64,000 nt of DNA from Prorocentrum cordatum (Eukaryota > Sar > Dinophyceae > Prorocentrales > Prorocentraceae), in assembly GCA_963575745.1 (NCBI GenBank), contig CAUYUJ010018897.1, positions 123,710 through 187,709 of the forward strand, given 5' to 3'. The notes beneath the pieces are model-generated. The model was not told where the DNA came from and did not search any database. It saw nothing but the letters and a program-made list of their open reading frames with translations. The position numbers and the translations under genes were made by a program. The number at the start of each line of letters is the position of its first letter. The stretch's first letter is position 1. Shown piece after piece: positions 43,592 to 53,762 of the stretch.

Positions 43592-46500
43592 TGCCGTGCT
43601 TGTGCCGATGATCTAGGTGCTGTCCTGTATGAGCTGGCCTCTCTGCGTATCCTGGTGCGGGTCCTTGGTGTCATGGAAAAGATTGCGGGCCTCAAGATTA
43701 AGATCAGCAAGTGCACCCTGGTCCCTCTCGTAGGCGGCATGACCGAAACCCTGAAAACTATGACCCAGGCCCAGCTGGCCTCGATCGCGGGTGCCTGGTC
43801 AGGCTTTGCTGTTGAGGGGTGGTTACTTTATCTTGGGATGATTTTGGGCCCTGATGCGACGGTCGACATGAACTGGAGGGGCCCGCTCATGAAGGCACGA
43901 TCTCGCTCTCGGATGTTGGGACGTGGGGTTGCGTCGGTCTGTACTAACTGTATCTTATACCGCACGCGGGTTTACCCTTGTTTGGCCTATGTTGCACAAT
44001 TCCTTCCTATGCCCGAATGGTTCCTGCCCATTGAGCGTGGCGCTATCGCCCAAGTTCTTCGAGCTCCCCTCGGCCTCTTTTCGAACGAATCGGTCCTGGA
44101 GCTCCCGGCCTGGGGTGGTCCTCAGATCCCATCGTGGGCTGCCCATGCTACTGCTGCTCACCTTCGTGCTGCTATTCACACCTTCCAGGGCTATGAGAAA
44201 TACCTGCGGCTGCTGCGGCAAACGGCTTCGCTTTGGCACAGAGAGGTCGTGGAGGGGAAGTTTGATGCTATCCCTTTGGCTGCTATGGATCGCTCTCGTG
44301 TTTATCCAGCTTTCTGGAAATCCCCTGCGTTCGTCGAACACCTTGAGCTGGTCCACGTGAGGTCTCAGGAGCCCCTACTTGTCGCTGCTCGCTCGGCTAT
44401 TCGTGAGGAAACTCAGGTTACGACACGAAGACCCAAGCTACAACGTGCGGCTGCTCGCTCACTGGGTCAGAATATGTGTATGCACAAACCTCTGCACGCT
44501 ATGCTGATTCGCCACTTAACCCCGCTCTTCACGGCTTACCACCCCTTCCTCAACCAGATTCACTGGCCCGCTATTCAGGAGCTTCTGGCGTTGGTCCCGC
44601 AAAGCTGGGCTATGGCGGCCTTACGGACTTGGGGGCATGGATGGCTGACGTCCTACAGGATTATCCACCCACGGGGTAAACTTCGTTGCCGTTTCGGATG
44701 CCCTGGCCCAGATCGGCAGCAGCATTATCTCCGCTGCCCTAAATTGTACCAGGCAGTCAGCAAGGGACTACAACGTGCCCTGCCTCGTCCTCTGGCTCAG
44801 CGTCTTGGCCTTACCCATCCCCACCCTGACCACTTCGAGGCTCTCTATGTCTATTACCAGGTCTTCAACCATGCTCGGCAGGGTGCGCTTGTGTCGACTC
44901 CTCGTCAGCTACGCGGTTATGTTGAGGCCGCCGTCCGCACCTCTCGTCTGGCCAGACCTTCAGACAAGTTGAAACGGTGGGAACCTCCTCCCGATGTCCA
45001 GGCGATCCGCCGCAGGCAGCCTCAGTGGGATGTGCTCACTTCCTCGTCCACCTCCAGTTTGAGCTCCGACGCCGCGGCCCCTATCCCTGGCCTGGTCCCA
45101 CCCACTCCGTCTGACGACGATGTGTGGCATAGTTATTCGGTGCGCGGTGGTGCTCCTTCGGGTTCTCCCACGGGCTCAGATGAAGACGGCCAACCTGCTC
45201 TCCAGCCAGAGTTCCCTGTGCCCTTGTCTGCTGGCGCTTTGGCTCAGTGCGAGGCCCTGCCCTCAGGGCAGGTCGTGAACGTGCGGGCGCCCGTTTCCGC
45301 GGCAACCTCGCCGCAGCCTGCGGCATCCATGTTCTCGTGGCCGCTGACCGCCACCGTGGCGCTCTCCGCGGTCCGTGCAGCGGCGCTGGCTGTCCCAACC
45401 ACATGTGAGGTGGATGTGGCACGGCTCGAGCGTGAATATCGAGCGACCATCAAGCGTATCGAACGCCTTCGTGCTGGTGGGCTCCCTGTTCGAGAGGACC
45501 CTGCTCTTCCTGAACAGCTGATGTGCCCTAGCGCTGCCACCCCTCCGATGTCGACGCCGTCACCTGGTACTCCTGTTCTGAATCTTGCTGGCCTTCCGCA
45601 TTCTACCTCTGCGGAGCATGCACCACCAGCTGTCTTTGCCGAAGGTATTGCATCGAGGGCTACGCGCTGGGTCTTGCGCCTGGATGACCCCGAGAGTGGC
45701 CGTGCTGACTGGTTGCTGTGGTGCATCCCGTACGTGCGCGCCAAATTAGATGCGATGGAATGGGTGGATTCTTCTGGTTGGGGTGGCACACTCGACGAAC
45801 TCGCTCGTCATATTTGCACGACTGCCTGGGACACTTCTCTTGAGGGGCGCCTCAACATTGTGGCATACCTTCGGTGGCTGAATGAGCCTCGCCACGCCTT
45901 GACTCGACACGAGCGATGGGAGGAGGCGGCTGATCGACATTACCAGGCACTTCGTGAGATACGCAGAGAGATGAGGCAATACATGGGACCGGCTGCGCCA
46001 CAACGTGTACGCGACTTCCTTGTGGACAGCGATGGAGACGAGGTCCTGCCCACCGTCACTGCCAACGGATCGGTCCGCTACCTTTCTTTACTAGTCTCAG
46101 CAATGGAATCTGAAGATGGTGATGACGCCGACGGAGATGGAGACGACGACCCTGCCTCTTTCCTTCTCCAGGTTTCTGCTGCAGGGTGCTCCTCGAGCCC
46201 TGCGGCCACTGGCGTTAGATCGCGGAGGTCGACCGCCTCTGATGGAAATAACGGCTCTGGAGTAAGTTGCGAGCCTTCGTCTCGAGTTCGGAGGTCGACC
46301 GCCTCTGATGTAAATAAGGGCTCAGGAGTAAGTTGTGAGATCACGTCTCTTGCACGCAGTTTGACCGCATCCGAGGGAAATAAGGGCTCAGGAGTAAGGA
46401 GTGAGCTGGTGTCTCAAGCACGGGGGTCGACCGCCTCTGATGGAAATAAGGGCTCAGGAGTGAATTGTGAGCTGGCGTCTCAAGCTGGTTCTGGGCGCGA

Positions 46501-47395
46501 CCTCCCTGCAGACACTTCGAGCTCGGCATTGTCTGCTTCGGGCACTGCCTCAACTTCGTGTTCGGCGGTCTTCTCTGGCCCTGGAGCGGCCCCGTCTGTG
46601 AACTTACCTTACCACTATGCTGCAGGCTGCTCGCCTCTATCCACTCGTACTGAGGTACCCGCTCGAAACCCCGACGATGCCTGTGCCTCTGGACTTGTCG
46701 CGGGACCCGTGGAGCTGTTCTTGGCTGACCGCTCTGAGCGATCGCTGGACCTCGGTAGCCCTGTTGCTGCTCCTGGTGGTGTCCCTCCTCTGAAGCCATG
46801 TGTGGCTGCTGGTGGTGTGGGTCCCAGCCTCCCGAGCCTCGGTAGCCTTGCTAGTGCTCCTGTGAGCCCAGCGTTTCGGCCTGGAGGGCCCTTCTGCGGG
46901 GAGCGTCCAAACAGTGCTCGCACCCCGCGTGCTCCGCTGCCTCCTGCTCGTGCCGCCGCCGCGTTTCCCCGTGCTGGCCTGTTTGGGGTCTGCGCCTCTT
47001 GGGATACGCGTGAGAGTTCCAACGCTGGTCGTCCCGACCTGAGGAGTGACCTCCCACCCGTAACAGGGGTCAGCGGACAGGACGGCGTGAGCGTGTGCGC
47101 CGAAAACAGTGTGCACGCCTGCCCGTCGCTGTCCTTCCTTCCCTCTTCCTTTGCTTCGATCCCTCCTGCTGCTGCCCCTTGTCCTCCGAATATAAAGACC
47201 GCTGCGCCCCCTGTGCAGATTGAAATAGGCTCTCGGATTGAAACGAATCTACGCACGTCGACGGCCACGTCGACCTCGTGTGCACCAGCTACAACAGCAG
47301 GCGCGCCCCGCTCGCCTGCGCTCGAGGCGTGTCCGCTCGCCTCGTCTTCCTCCGCCACGGGCGTCGAGAAGCGCCAGGTGCCGAGGGGCTCCTAG
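43592..47395 (+). CDS. LINE D: RT C-terminal half in a long intact ORF
   Basis: The open frame starts in the TCC tract and reads CADDLGAVLYELASLRILVR, i.e. motif C (ADD) is the first RT block left; fingers, motifs A and B are missing. Then KIAGLKIKISKCTL (motif D) and the thumb/connection region, with CRFGCPGPDRQQHYLRC as the zinc motif (about 44690-44740). Past about codon 480 comes a Ser/Pro/Ala-rich extension, including a domain-like stretch ATRWVLRLDDPESGRADWLL (about 45660-45720) and four 22-aa repeats (46225-46495). More than 1,250 codons are uninterrupted, unlike LINES A, B, C and E. An internal ATG at 43673 (VMEKIAG) exists. This is a 5'-truncated retrotransposon of a family different from B/C/E. 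RNase H was not found. Confidence 0.7.
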   Translation, partial: CRACADDLGAVLYELASLRILVRVLGVMEKIAGLKIKISKCTLVPLVGGMTETLKTMTQAQLASIAGAWSGFAVEGWLLYLGMILGPDATVDMNWRGPLMKARSRSRMLGRGVASVCTNCILYRTRVYPCLAYVAQFLPMPEWFLPIERGAIAQVLRAPLGLFSNESVLELPAWGGPQIPSWAAHATAAHLRAAIHTFQGYEKYLRLLRQTASLWHREVVEGKFDAIPLAAMDRSRVYPAFWKSPAFVEHLELVHVRSQEPLLVAARSAIREETQVTTRRPKLQRAAARSLGQNMCMHKPLHAMLIRHLTPLFTAYHPFLNQIHWPAIQELLALVPQSWAMAALRTWGHGWLTSYRIIHPRGKLRCRFGCPGPDRQQHYLRCPKLYQAVSKGLQRALPRPLAQRLGLTHPHPDHFEALYVYYQVFNHARQGALVSTPRQLRGYVEAAVRTSRLARPSDKLKRWEPPPDVQAIRRRQPQWDVLTSSSTSSLSSDAAAPIPGLVPPTPSDDDVWHSYSVRGGAPSGSPTGSDEDGQPALQPEFPVPLSAGALAQCEALPSGQVVNVRAPVSAATSPQPAASMFSWPLTATVALSAVRAAALAVPTTCEVDVARLEREYRATIKRIERLRAGGLPVREDPALPEQLMCPSAATPPMSTPSPGTPVLNLAGLPHSTSAEHAPPAVFAEGIASRATRWVLRLDDPESGRADWLLWCIPYVRAKLDAMEWVDSSGWGGTLDELARHICTTAWDTSLEGRLNIVAYLRWLNEPRHALTRHERWEEAADRHYQALREIRREMRQYMGPAAPQRVRDFLVDSDGDEVLPTVTANGSVRYLSLLVSAMESEDGDDADGDGDDDPASFLLQVSAAGCSSSPAATGVRSRRSTASDGNNGSGVSCEPSSRVRRSTASDVNKGSGVSCEITSLARSLTASEGNKGSGVRSELVSQARGSTASDGNKGSGVNCELASQAGSGRDLPADTSSSALSASGTASTSCSAVFSGPGAAPSVNLPYHYAAGCSPLSTRTEVPARNPDDACASGLVAGPVELFLADRSERSLDLGSPVAAPGGVPPLKPCVAAGGVGPSLPSLGSLASAPVSPAFRPGGPFCGERPNSARTPRAPLPPARAAAAFPRAGLFGVCASWDTRESSNAGRPDLRSDLPPVTGVSGQDGVSVCAENSVHACPSLSFLPSSFASIPPAAAPCPPNIKTAAPPVQIEIGSRIETNLRTSTATSTSCAPATTAGAPRSPALEACPLASSSSATGVEKRQVPRGS
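46225..46495 (+). repeat. 66-bp (22-aa) tandem repeat in LINE D ORF
   Basis: The block gaccgcctctgatg recurs at 46231, 46297, 46363 and 46429, exactly 66 bp apart. The encoded unit is STASDGNKGSGVSCE plus a variable S-x-x-A-R segment. In-frame expansion has kept the ORF open. Confidence 0.9.
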
Positions 47396-47667
47396 GCGGG
47401 TGGATCGACCCTGGGACTCCCTCTACGCTCGTCTCCTCCTCCTCCTCCTCCTCCCCCTTCTCCTCCTCCCCCTCCTCCTCTGGCCCGGGGGCACCACAGT
47501 GGGTCCCCACCCTCGCCGCAATGGGGGAACCCCGGGCTTTGGGGTTAGGTCCCGGTCTCGCCACGCCACGGCAGCAAACCTGCGGGGCCCCAGCCTGCAT
47601 TCGGAGCAGGGCAGCACGCGGGCACCTCTCCGTCCGCCTTCAACGGCACGGGCGCTCTAGCGGGAGC
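47396..47667 (+). other. TCC tract and short unassigned segment
   Basis: TCC at about 47426-47480 follows the LINE D stop codon closely. The rest is unassigned. Confidence 0.6.
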
Positions 47668-48660
47668 AAAGAGGAGGAGGAGGAGGAGGAGGAGGAGGAG
47701 GAGGAGGTGGAGGAGGAGGAGGAGGTGGAGGAGGCGGAGGAGGAGGCGGAGGAGGAGGAGGAGGAGGAGGAGGAGGAGGATGGAGGAGGAGGAGGAGGGA
47801 GGAGGAGGAGAGGAGGAGGAGGAGAGGAGGAGGAGGAGGAGGAGGAGGAGGGGACGGGGGGGAGGAAAGAGGGAGGAGGAGGAGGACGGAGGAGGAGGTG
47901 GAGGAGGAGGTGGAAGGAGGAGGAGGAGGAGGAGGAGAGGAGGAGGGAGAGGAGGAGGAGGAGGAGGAGGAGGAGGAGGAGGTGGGGAGGAGGAGGAGGA
48001 GGAGGAGGAGGAGGAGGAGGAGGAGGAGGAGGAGGAGGAGGAGGAGGAGGAGGAGGAGGAGGAGGTGGAGGAGGAGGAGAGGAGGAGGAGGAGGAGGAGA
48101 GGGAGAGGCGGAGGAGGAGGAGGAGGAGGAGGAGGGGGAGGAGGGGAGGAGGAGGAGGAGGAGAGGAGGAGGAGGAGGAGGAGGAGGAGGAGGAGGAGGA
48201 GGAGGAGGAGGAGGAGGAGGAGGAGGAGGAGGAGGAGGAGGAGGAGGAAGGAGGAGGAGGAGGAGGAGGAGGAGGAGGGGAGGAGGGGAGGAGGAGGAGG
48301 AGGAGGGGCGGGGGGAGGAGGAGGATAGAGGAGGAGGAGGAGGAGGAGGAGGAGGAGGAGGAGGAGGTGGAGGAGGAGGTGGAGGAGGAGGAGGAGGAGG
48401 AGGAGGAGGAGGTGGGAGGAGGAGGAGGAGGAGGAGGAGGGAGGAGGAGGAGGAGGAGGAGGAGGAGGAGGAGGAGGAAGGAGGAGGAGGAGTGAGGAGG
48501 AGGAGGAGGAGGAGGAGGAGGAGGAGGGGGGGGAGGAATAGAGGAGGAGGAGGAGGAGGAGAAGGAGGAGGAGGAGGAGGAGGAAGAGGAAGGAGGAGCA
48601 GGCGGAGGAGGAGGAGGAGGAAGAGGAGGAGGAGGGGGAGGGAGAGGAGTAGCAGGGAGA
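47668..48660 (+). repeat. ~1-kb (GGA)n tract
   Basis: The largest purine tract in the window: GGA triplets broken by GTGGA, GAGG and GGGG variants over nearly 1,000 bp. GGA repeats can form G-quadruplex-type tetrad:heptad structures and triplexes (established for short GGA repeats). All ORFs here are low-complexity artefacts. Confidence 0.95.
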
Positions 48661-49934
48661 TAGCCAGGAGGCGGAGGCGACGGACGCATGGCCGGGGACT
48701 TTGCGCCACCGGCACCCCCCGTTAGGCGGCGCTCGTGCGACCGCCGGAGGCAACGATCGGGAAAAGAGAGGGGAGGGCGAGGAGAAGAGGGGGAGCGGGA
48801 GGCAGTCAGGCAGGGATGCTGCGCGCGGCGCGCGCCCTTTTCAGCTTGCGGCCTGGCCTGCCCCGGGCCAGCAGTCAGCCTAGCGCCGCCCCCCTTGGCA
48901 GGCTGCTCCCCGCAGCGTCAGTCCAGCCCGGCTGCTCGGCGGCGGCGCTGTAGTGCCAGCTGCGCTTGCACGGCACAACTGACGACCTTGTAGTCCCGAG
49001 TCAGCTCGCCGAGCTGCTCTTCCTCAGGCAGGGCGCGCACCTGCCGCAAAAATCCTCTCTGACACTGCACGGGATAGCACAATCACGAGGCGCAGTTCTT
49101 TCGCCTTCGCTTGCAGCCTGCCTCCGCCACGTGTGTGTGGCAGCATCGCTCGTACGCGCCAGCCTGCATAGCCGACGAGACAGGATCAGACTGGACCGAT
49201 CCAGCGACAGATTGTGCCACTCACTGTGCTCATACCTTTCGGCACACAGCCCATTCGTCTAGTATGTACCCCTTCCTCGCTCCTGCCTTGCCCCCCCCTC
49301 CTCCCTCTCCTCTCCCCTCCTTCCCGCCCTCTCTCCCTCCCTCTCTCCCTCCCTCCTCTCTCCTCCCCCTCCTTCTTCCCTCTCCTTCGCTCTCTCCTTC
49401 CCTCTCTCCTCCCTCGCCCCCCCTCCTCCCTCTCTCCTCCTCCCCTCCGCCCCCCCACCCCCCCGACCGCAAACGCAGGTCGCAGGCGGCGCGCCTGGAC
49501 TCCTCGACGCTGGCCACGCAGCCCTTCGCGGACAACGCGCCCGGGCTGCAGGCCCGGCCCCTTGGGCTGGCCAAAACCAATGCGAAGGGGGGGTCTTCCC
49601 CGTCTCCGGTTCACCTCCTCCCCCGCCGTCCCCCTCCCCCCTTTCCTCCTCCGCCGCCCTGGTCCCTCCCCCGCCGCATGCTCATCGCCCTTCCTCTCCC
49701 CTGTTCTCTTCTTTCTCCTGCTGCTCCTCCTTCTCCTCCTCCTCCTCCTCCTCCTTCTCCTCCTCCTCCTCCTCTATCTCTCCCTCCTCCTCCTCCTCCT
49801 CCTCCTCCTCGGGTCGCCTACGGCCCCGGGGTAAACCGTGCAGACAGCAGTCGACAGTCGGAGACGTTCTTTTGTCGAAGTTTGATACGACTTAAAGAAA
49901 CATCGGCGAACGCTTCTTGGTTGAAGCCATATCT
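48661..49934. other. No gene recognised; C/T-rich stretch
   Basis: 48700-49250 is unassigned. 49270-49460 and 49610-49810 are pyrimidine-rich (ccctccctctctcc and TCC). Confidence 0.45.
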
Positions 49935-50072
49935 GACTTCAAAAAGCTTTAACATAGCGGATCGGTCTTGCAGGTGTGCGACTCCTGAGCCAATCTTGGC
50001 CCAAGCCTGATGAGCCGCTGAGCGCGGCGAATGCTAGCAGCACGCGCCAAGGGAAGCAGCGAACCTGAAACA
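49935..50072 (+). repeat. Left direct repeat (LTR-like)
   Basis: Shares with 53763-53912 the blocks gatcggtc, cttgcaggtg, aatcttggcccaagcctga, tgagccgctgagcgcggcga, ctagcagcacgcgcca and gaagcagcgaacctg. It lacks an 8-nt insert (ttcctcc region) seen in the right copy. Confidence 0.8.
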
Positions 50073-50236
50073 AATATATCTTTCCCGACCTAGCAGCCAT
50101 GTCATGGGATACGGCGCCACAGGCCGCGTCGCTTGACGGAGCAGCCTTTGGTTCAGGATCGCGGACCTCTTCGGCACAAGGGCGAGCGTCAGCGCCCTGC
50201 ACAGAGAGGCCTGTCCTGCAGAGTCCGAGGGGCTAG

Positions 50237-50719
50237 GACTTTGCAGCGGCCGCTAGACTGCGGCAACAAGCGCAACAAGCACAACAAGGTCAACCAGCAC
50301 TGGCACCGGGACAAGTACATGTACAAGGCAAGCCTGCGGCACAACCACTTCAACAAGCTCTGCCAGCACAGCTACCGCAACAAGGTCAAGTACAACCAAA
50401 TCCACATGACACGTTCTTGGCAGAGATTGCTTCTTTGGTTGGTCGTATATTGCCGGACATGCGAACAAATCCGAAGGGCAAAACACATGTTTGCATTATG
50501 GATGGTGGATCGGAAATTGCCGAACACGTGATTCAAGGCAGTGCCGCTTGGATCGTGAGCGAACTCGACAAAAAGAATAACCCTGTCAAGGGATCAGGTA
50601 TAGATTTGTACAAATCTGTTGAGAAACCGATGAATGATGCGAAACGGCTGTTCCAGAACAAGTGTCCCAAGGCTTTGACGCAGAAATCTTTCAACCAGTT
50701 TCAAGAAAAGATTGGATGA
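50237..50719 (+). CDS. Gln-rich protein segment, element-encoded (unknown)
   Basis: Open frame from 50237 (after an in-frame stop at 50234) with no ATG; a possible 3' splice site ctttgcag lies at 50240-50247. It begins Gln/Ala/Pro-rich (LRQQAQQAQQGQPALAPGQ) and then becomes globular: TFLAEIASLVGRILPDMRTN, HVCIMDGGSEIAEHVIQGSA and LYKSVEKPMNDAKRLFQNK. No family recognised. Position at the 5' end of the element suggests a gag-like or other nucleic-acid-binding role (inference only). Confidence 0.45.
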   Translation, partial: DFAAAARLRQQAQQAQQGQPALAPGQVHVQGKPAAQPLQQALPAQLPQQGQVQPNPHDTFLAEIASLVGRILPDMRTNPKGKTHVCIMDGGSEIAEHVIQGSAAWIVSELDKKNNPVKGSGIDLYKSVEKPMNDAKRLFQNKCPKALTQKSFNQFQEKIG

Positions 50720-50755
50720 GTGTTTTTCCAGAGAACTGGTGTGAGCAGATGAACA

Positions 50756-50965
50756 ATGAAGCATCGTCGGTTTCAAAGGCGAAGGAAGATGGTTTCGAAC
50801 AAGGAAGAGGTTGCTCTCAAGGGTCAGGAGTTGGACTTCACAGCTTTCATGAGTACGGTGGTGGAGGAGATCCACGACAAGATTGCCACGAACAAAAGCG
50901 CCTTCATCTCCGAGCAGATTGAAGTGATTCGGAAGTTTGTTCGTTTGAATTGGCAAAGGTCTTGA
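50756..50965 (+). pseudogene. Continuation fragment of the element protein
   Basis: Short frame with KGQELDFTAFMSTVVEEIHD and KSAFISEQIEVIRKFVRLNW. It follows the previous ORF in another frame after 36 nt and is probably its continuation past a frameshift. Confidence 0.4.
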
Positions 50966-51282
50966 TAATTATCAAAGTGGCGGCGTCGAATCATCAAACC
51001 GACGCGTCAAAGTTACAACATGGAAAAGACGAGAAGGAGAAAACACAATATGTAGGAGTTCGATATGGCCGTGCACCAGCATCCGCAAGTTGCTTTTGCT
51101 GTGTGGATGCGGGAAGTAGCGGGGAGACTCATCTCGTTTACGGTGTGCAGACGGGAACAGATGGGGAAATATTAGGCCAGAGTACGCATAGGACAAAACT
51201 CACTCGCTTTGAGCATATTGTACCTGAGCTGAACGATTTTTTGCCGAAAAACGAATTCGCCCTACCAAGCGCCAAGGTCGGT

Positions 51283-51546
51283 AGCGCAAGTCTTCCAGAA
51301 GCACCAGGAGAGGAAGAAAAGAAGCAAGTTCAAAGCAGAACAAGAAATTGCAGCCAGAAGTTGCAGCAGTTCAAAGAAGAACAAGAAAACCAAAACGTCA
51401 TCCAGGAGTAAGTTCACAGAAGAGTTCCGTGCCAGGGGGAGCACCAAGGGAAAAGGTCGAGGTCGAAGCTCTACCAGGCCCGCGACAAACAGCAATAATA
51501 CGCGATCGCAAAGCCGTTCGTCTTCAGCAAGTTCAAGAAAGCCGTA
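51283..51546 (+). pseudogene. Lys/Arg/Ser-rich segment
   Basis: The frame QKHQERKKRSKFKAEQEIAA continues as SSSKKNKKTKTSSRSKF and RSQSRSSSASSRKP before a stop at about 51544. Such basic SR-type sequence suits nucleic-acid binding or nuclear localisation. No family recognised. Confidence 0.4.
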
Positions 51547-51679
51547 GACATCTCCCAGCGAAAACCTAGAACGCAAGTCCCAGGAAGAGTTCGAGGACAG
51601 CGTCGAGGACGACATCGAGACCCGGTCGTTGAAGCCGGGTCGGGGAGGCAACGCCGCTAGGACAACAATGTCTGCCAGA

Positions 51680-52480
51680 CAGCGGAGGCAGCTACATTGA
51701 TGCCATTTTGGCAGCAAGGGCAGAGGCAAACTATCTCAATGCCGAACACCTATTTCAGAGTTTTCTCCAGCATGTCAAGTCTTTTACGATGTCCAACATC
51801 GTCTTCGACATGAGAATCCAGAGAGGTGTGTTCTTCCAACCTGCGTATAACTTTTCTTGGAATTGGGAGAATTTCTTTTACAAAGCAGAGTTTAACTGCA
51901 TGGTTCCCGACGCCGTCCTCAAACCTATCGCTTGACATGTGGGGCTTCGCTTTTGAAGGAATCAGCATGCCGGAAGCCAAGATCTTCGGGGTGATCCGTC
52001 TTCTTTCTTGTCACGGCAGATGAAGGGAGTCAACTTGAATGTCGTCGCTGGATCCCAGGACTCAAGCAGTTTTAGACTCTTGGGCAAAATGTTTAAGAGA
52101 AAAGGCATCAGCGCAGGCGAGCAGGGCATAGAAGCAGGATGGCAGTTATTGGTGCTGGCGCGCTATCAGATGGATAAGCCGGCAGCACGAACATCAACGA
52201 GTGTGCAAACCTCCTGGGGGGTAGAGGATCTGGTCCGCATCTAGTCGATGGCAAGATCTTTCACCATATTCAGAATAAAGGATCGCGACGACTACCAGTT
52301 GGTGTCCGTTTTGGATATCGCGGAAGAAACGCGTCACTTTTACTGTTATTTGGAAGCCAGATTATCGAGCGCAGCGCTGGTCAACACGATCGACAAGAAA
52401 ACGATGGAGTTCATGCTGCAACCGTTCTTGGAGAGTTGTTGCATTGTTCTCGGAACTTTGGCCATGGCGCAATTTTGAAG
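51680..52480 (+). pseudogene. Broken ORFs between basic segment and RT
   Basis: Fragments such as YIDAILAARAEANYLNAEHL with MRIQRGVFFQPAYNFSWNWE (51690-51935) and MARSFTIFRIKDRDDYQLVS with IDKKTMEFMLQPFLESCCIV (52248-52478) read as protein but have no recognised domain. They could be the RT N-terminal region. Confidence 0.35.
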
Positions 52481-52772
52481 TGCTGGTCCGCATTCGCTAC
52501 CTGATCAAAATGCTCCAGTCGTGCATGAAACCAGGAAGACTGGAGGTCGATGTGCGTTCCCCGCAACGAAGCACTACCATATGGGTCTCACAGATTCTCA
52601 GAAAGGTGGTTGCGCAGTTGGATACGGTTCTGAACGATTCAAACACGATCTTAGGTGGTAGCCACTGTCATCGCATACCCCTTTTTTCTGGAGTTAGCCA
52701 GCCAGCCGCAGCGCCGCTACGACCACAATTTCTTGTATATCCATAACCAGCCGCACCGCCGCTGCGACGAAC

Positions 52773-52934
52773 CATGTTCTTTCTGGCCCGAGACACAGTC
52801 GAGTTTTACCCGTCAAGTCTTATCAATTCGCTCAGCGAAAGTTTGAACAGTGCTATCGATGCGGCATTTGGCCAGAACCAGAAGGTGAAGAACTTGAGTG
52901 CTGCGATCTTGTTAGCCGCACTTTCGAGCAAGTA
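52773..52934 (+). pseudogene. RT motif A-like fragment
   Basis: The frame MFFLARDTVEFYPSSLINSL-SESLNSAIDAAFG ends at TAA 52932-52934. D-x-V-x-F-Y-P-S is the motif A form known in a group of RTs related to Penelope-like enzymes (from memory). A gtaagt follows at the stop, so a splice donor is also possible. Confidence 0.5.
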
Positions 52935-53073
52935 AGTTAGGCTTGGCACGCACATCGACAAGAACAATTCATTATCGGTCGGGGAGAGAATTTCAACTGA
53001 CGCAGCGAATATTCATCGGACAGTGGTTCCCCGCTCGGGCTATTCAGAAGTATGAGCAGAAATAGGCTGGGGG

Positions 53074-53352
53074 AGATATTCCGGTTACGTGGATGACACA
53101 TTGGCCATCATCTTTGCCACCGAGCAGGACGCGCGTGATTGGTGTGACGAATGTCAGACGGTCGAGCCTGATGAGTTCCGATGGGTGTTCAAGGTTGCGT
53201 CAGGGGCGATCGATTTCTGTGATCCTACACGAAGTGAGGCGGAAGTCAGATCGCAACGAAGACCCACACCAAACCTTCGCATAAACCCCAACACCGTCAC
53301 ACACTGTCGAGATATAATTGTGGCAACAACCAACAGCACCTGTAAAGTGTAA
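53074..53352 (+). pseudogene. RT motif C fragment (YVDDT)
   Basis: RYSGYVDDTLAIIFATEQDA (motif C with both Asp), then EFRWVFKVASGAIDFCDPT and RPTPNLRINPNTVTH-CRDII. The order motif C - W..F....I-DF-D - P-x-NL-x-I-P.....H is that of RTs of the Penelope-like group, where the middle box is usually FLD. It ends at TAA 53350-53352. Confidence 0.6.
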
Positions 53353-53411
53353 TGATCTCGACTCTTAATCAGCTACTCCATCGCATCTGACTACCGCAAT
53401 TCGTTTCCCAG

Positions 53412-53732
53412 ATGTTTGAACATTTTCAAATCAGACGTCATTGGTTGCAAGCGCTCGATTACGATTCAGACCCGGAGGCGGACATATATCATACATTACA
53501 TCATCGCCCCAGGATCAAAGAGAAAACGAACGATAGCGCATGCATTCATGCCACCACGTATTTCGATGACGTTGCGAAAAAATCCGGCTCCACAAGGAGG
53601 GGGGCATCAGATTTTAGTTTCCGTGGCCATGCAAATGAAACGTTTGTTCGCTCTCTCAAGTTTGTCCTTGCCTACGGGGGGGATGCATCGAGCTTCCTGC
53701 GTACATATCGCAGCAACTTTGCTGCGGGCTGA
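53412..53732 (+). CDS. Small ORF, unknown
   Basis: 106 codons from ATG 53412, ending 31 bp before the right direct repeat. Reads MFEHFQIRRHWLQALDYDSD to FVRSLKFVLAYGGDASSFLR. Could be the tail of the element's RT/endonuclease region in another frame. No GIY-YIG motif was seen. Confidence 0.3.
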   Translation: MFEHFQIRRHWLQALDYDSDPEADIYHTLHHRPRIKEKTNDSACIHATTYFDDVAKKSGSTRRGASDFSFRGHANETFVRSLKFVLAYGGDASSFLRTYRSNFAAG

Positions 53733-53762
53733 AGGGTGTGTGTTTTTTTTAACGTCAGACAG

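Noticed and set aside
47278-48753. Very long Glu/Gly/Arg and Pro/Ser/Leu ORFs in the GGA tract
   Set aside because: Any frame of (GGA)n is open; all six frames are long here, so length carries no information.
51696-51719. Spliced-leader-like tgatgccattttggcagcaag
   Set aside because: Only the central ccattttggc and the final caag match; the rest differs and it lies in apparent coding sequence.
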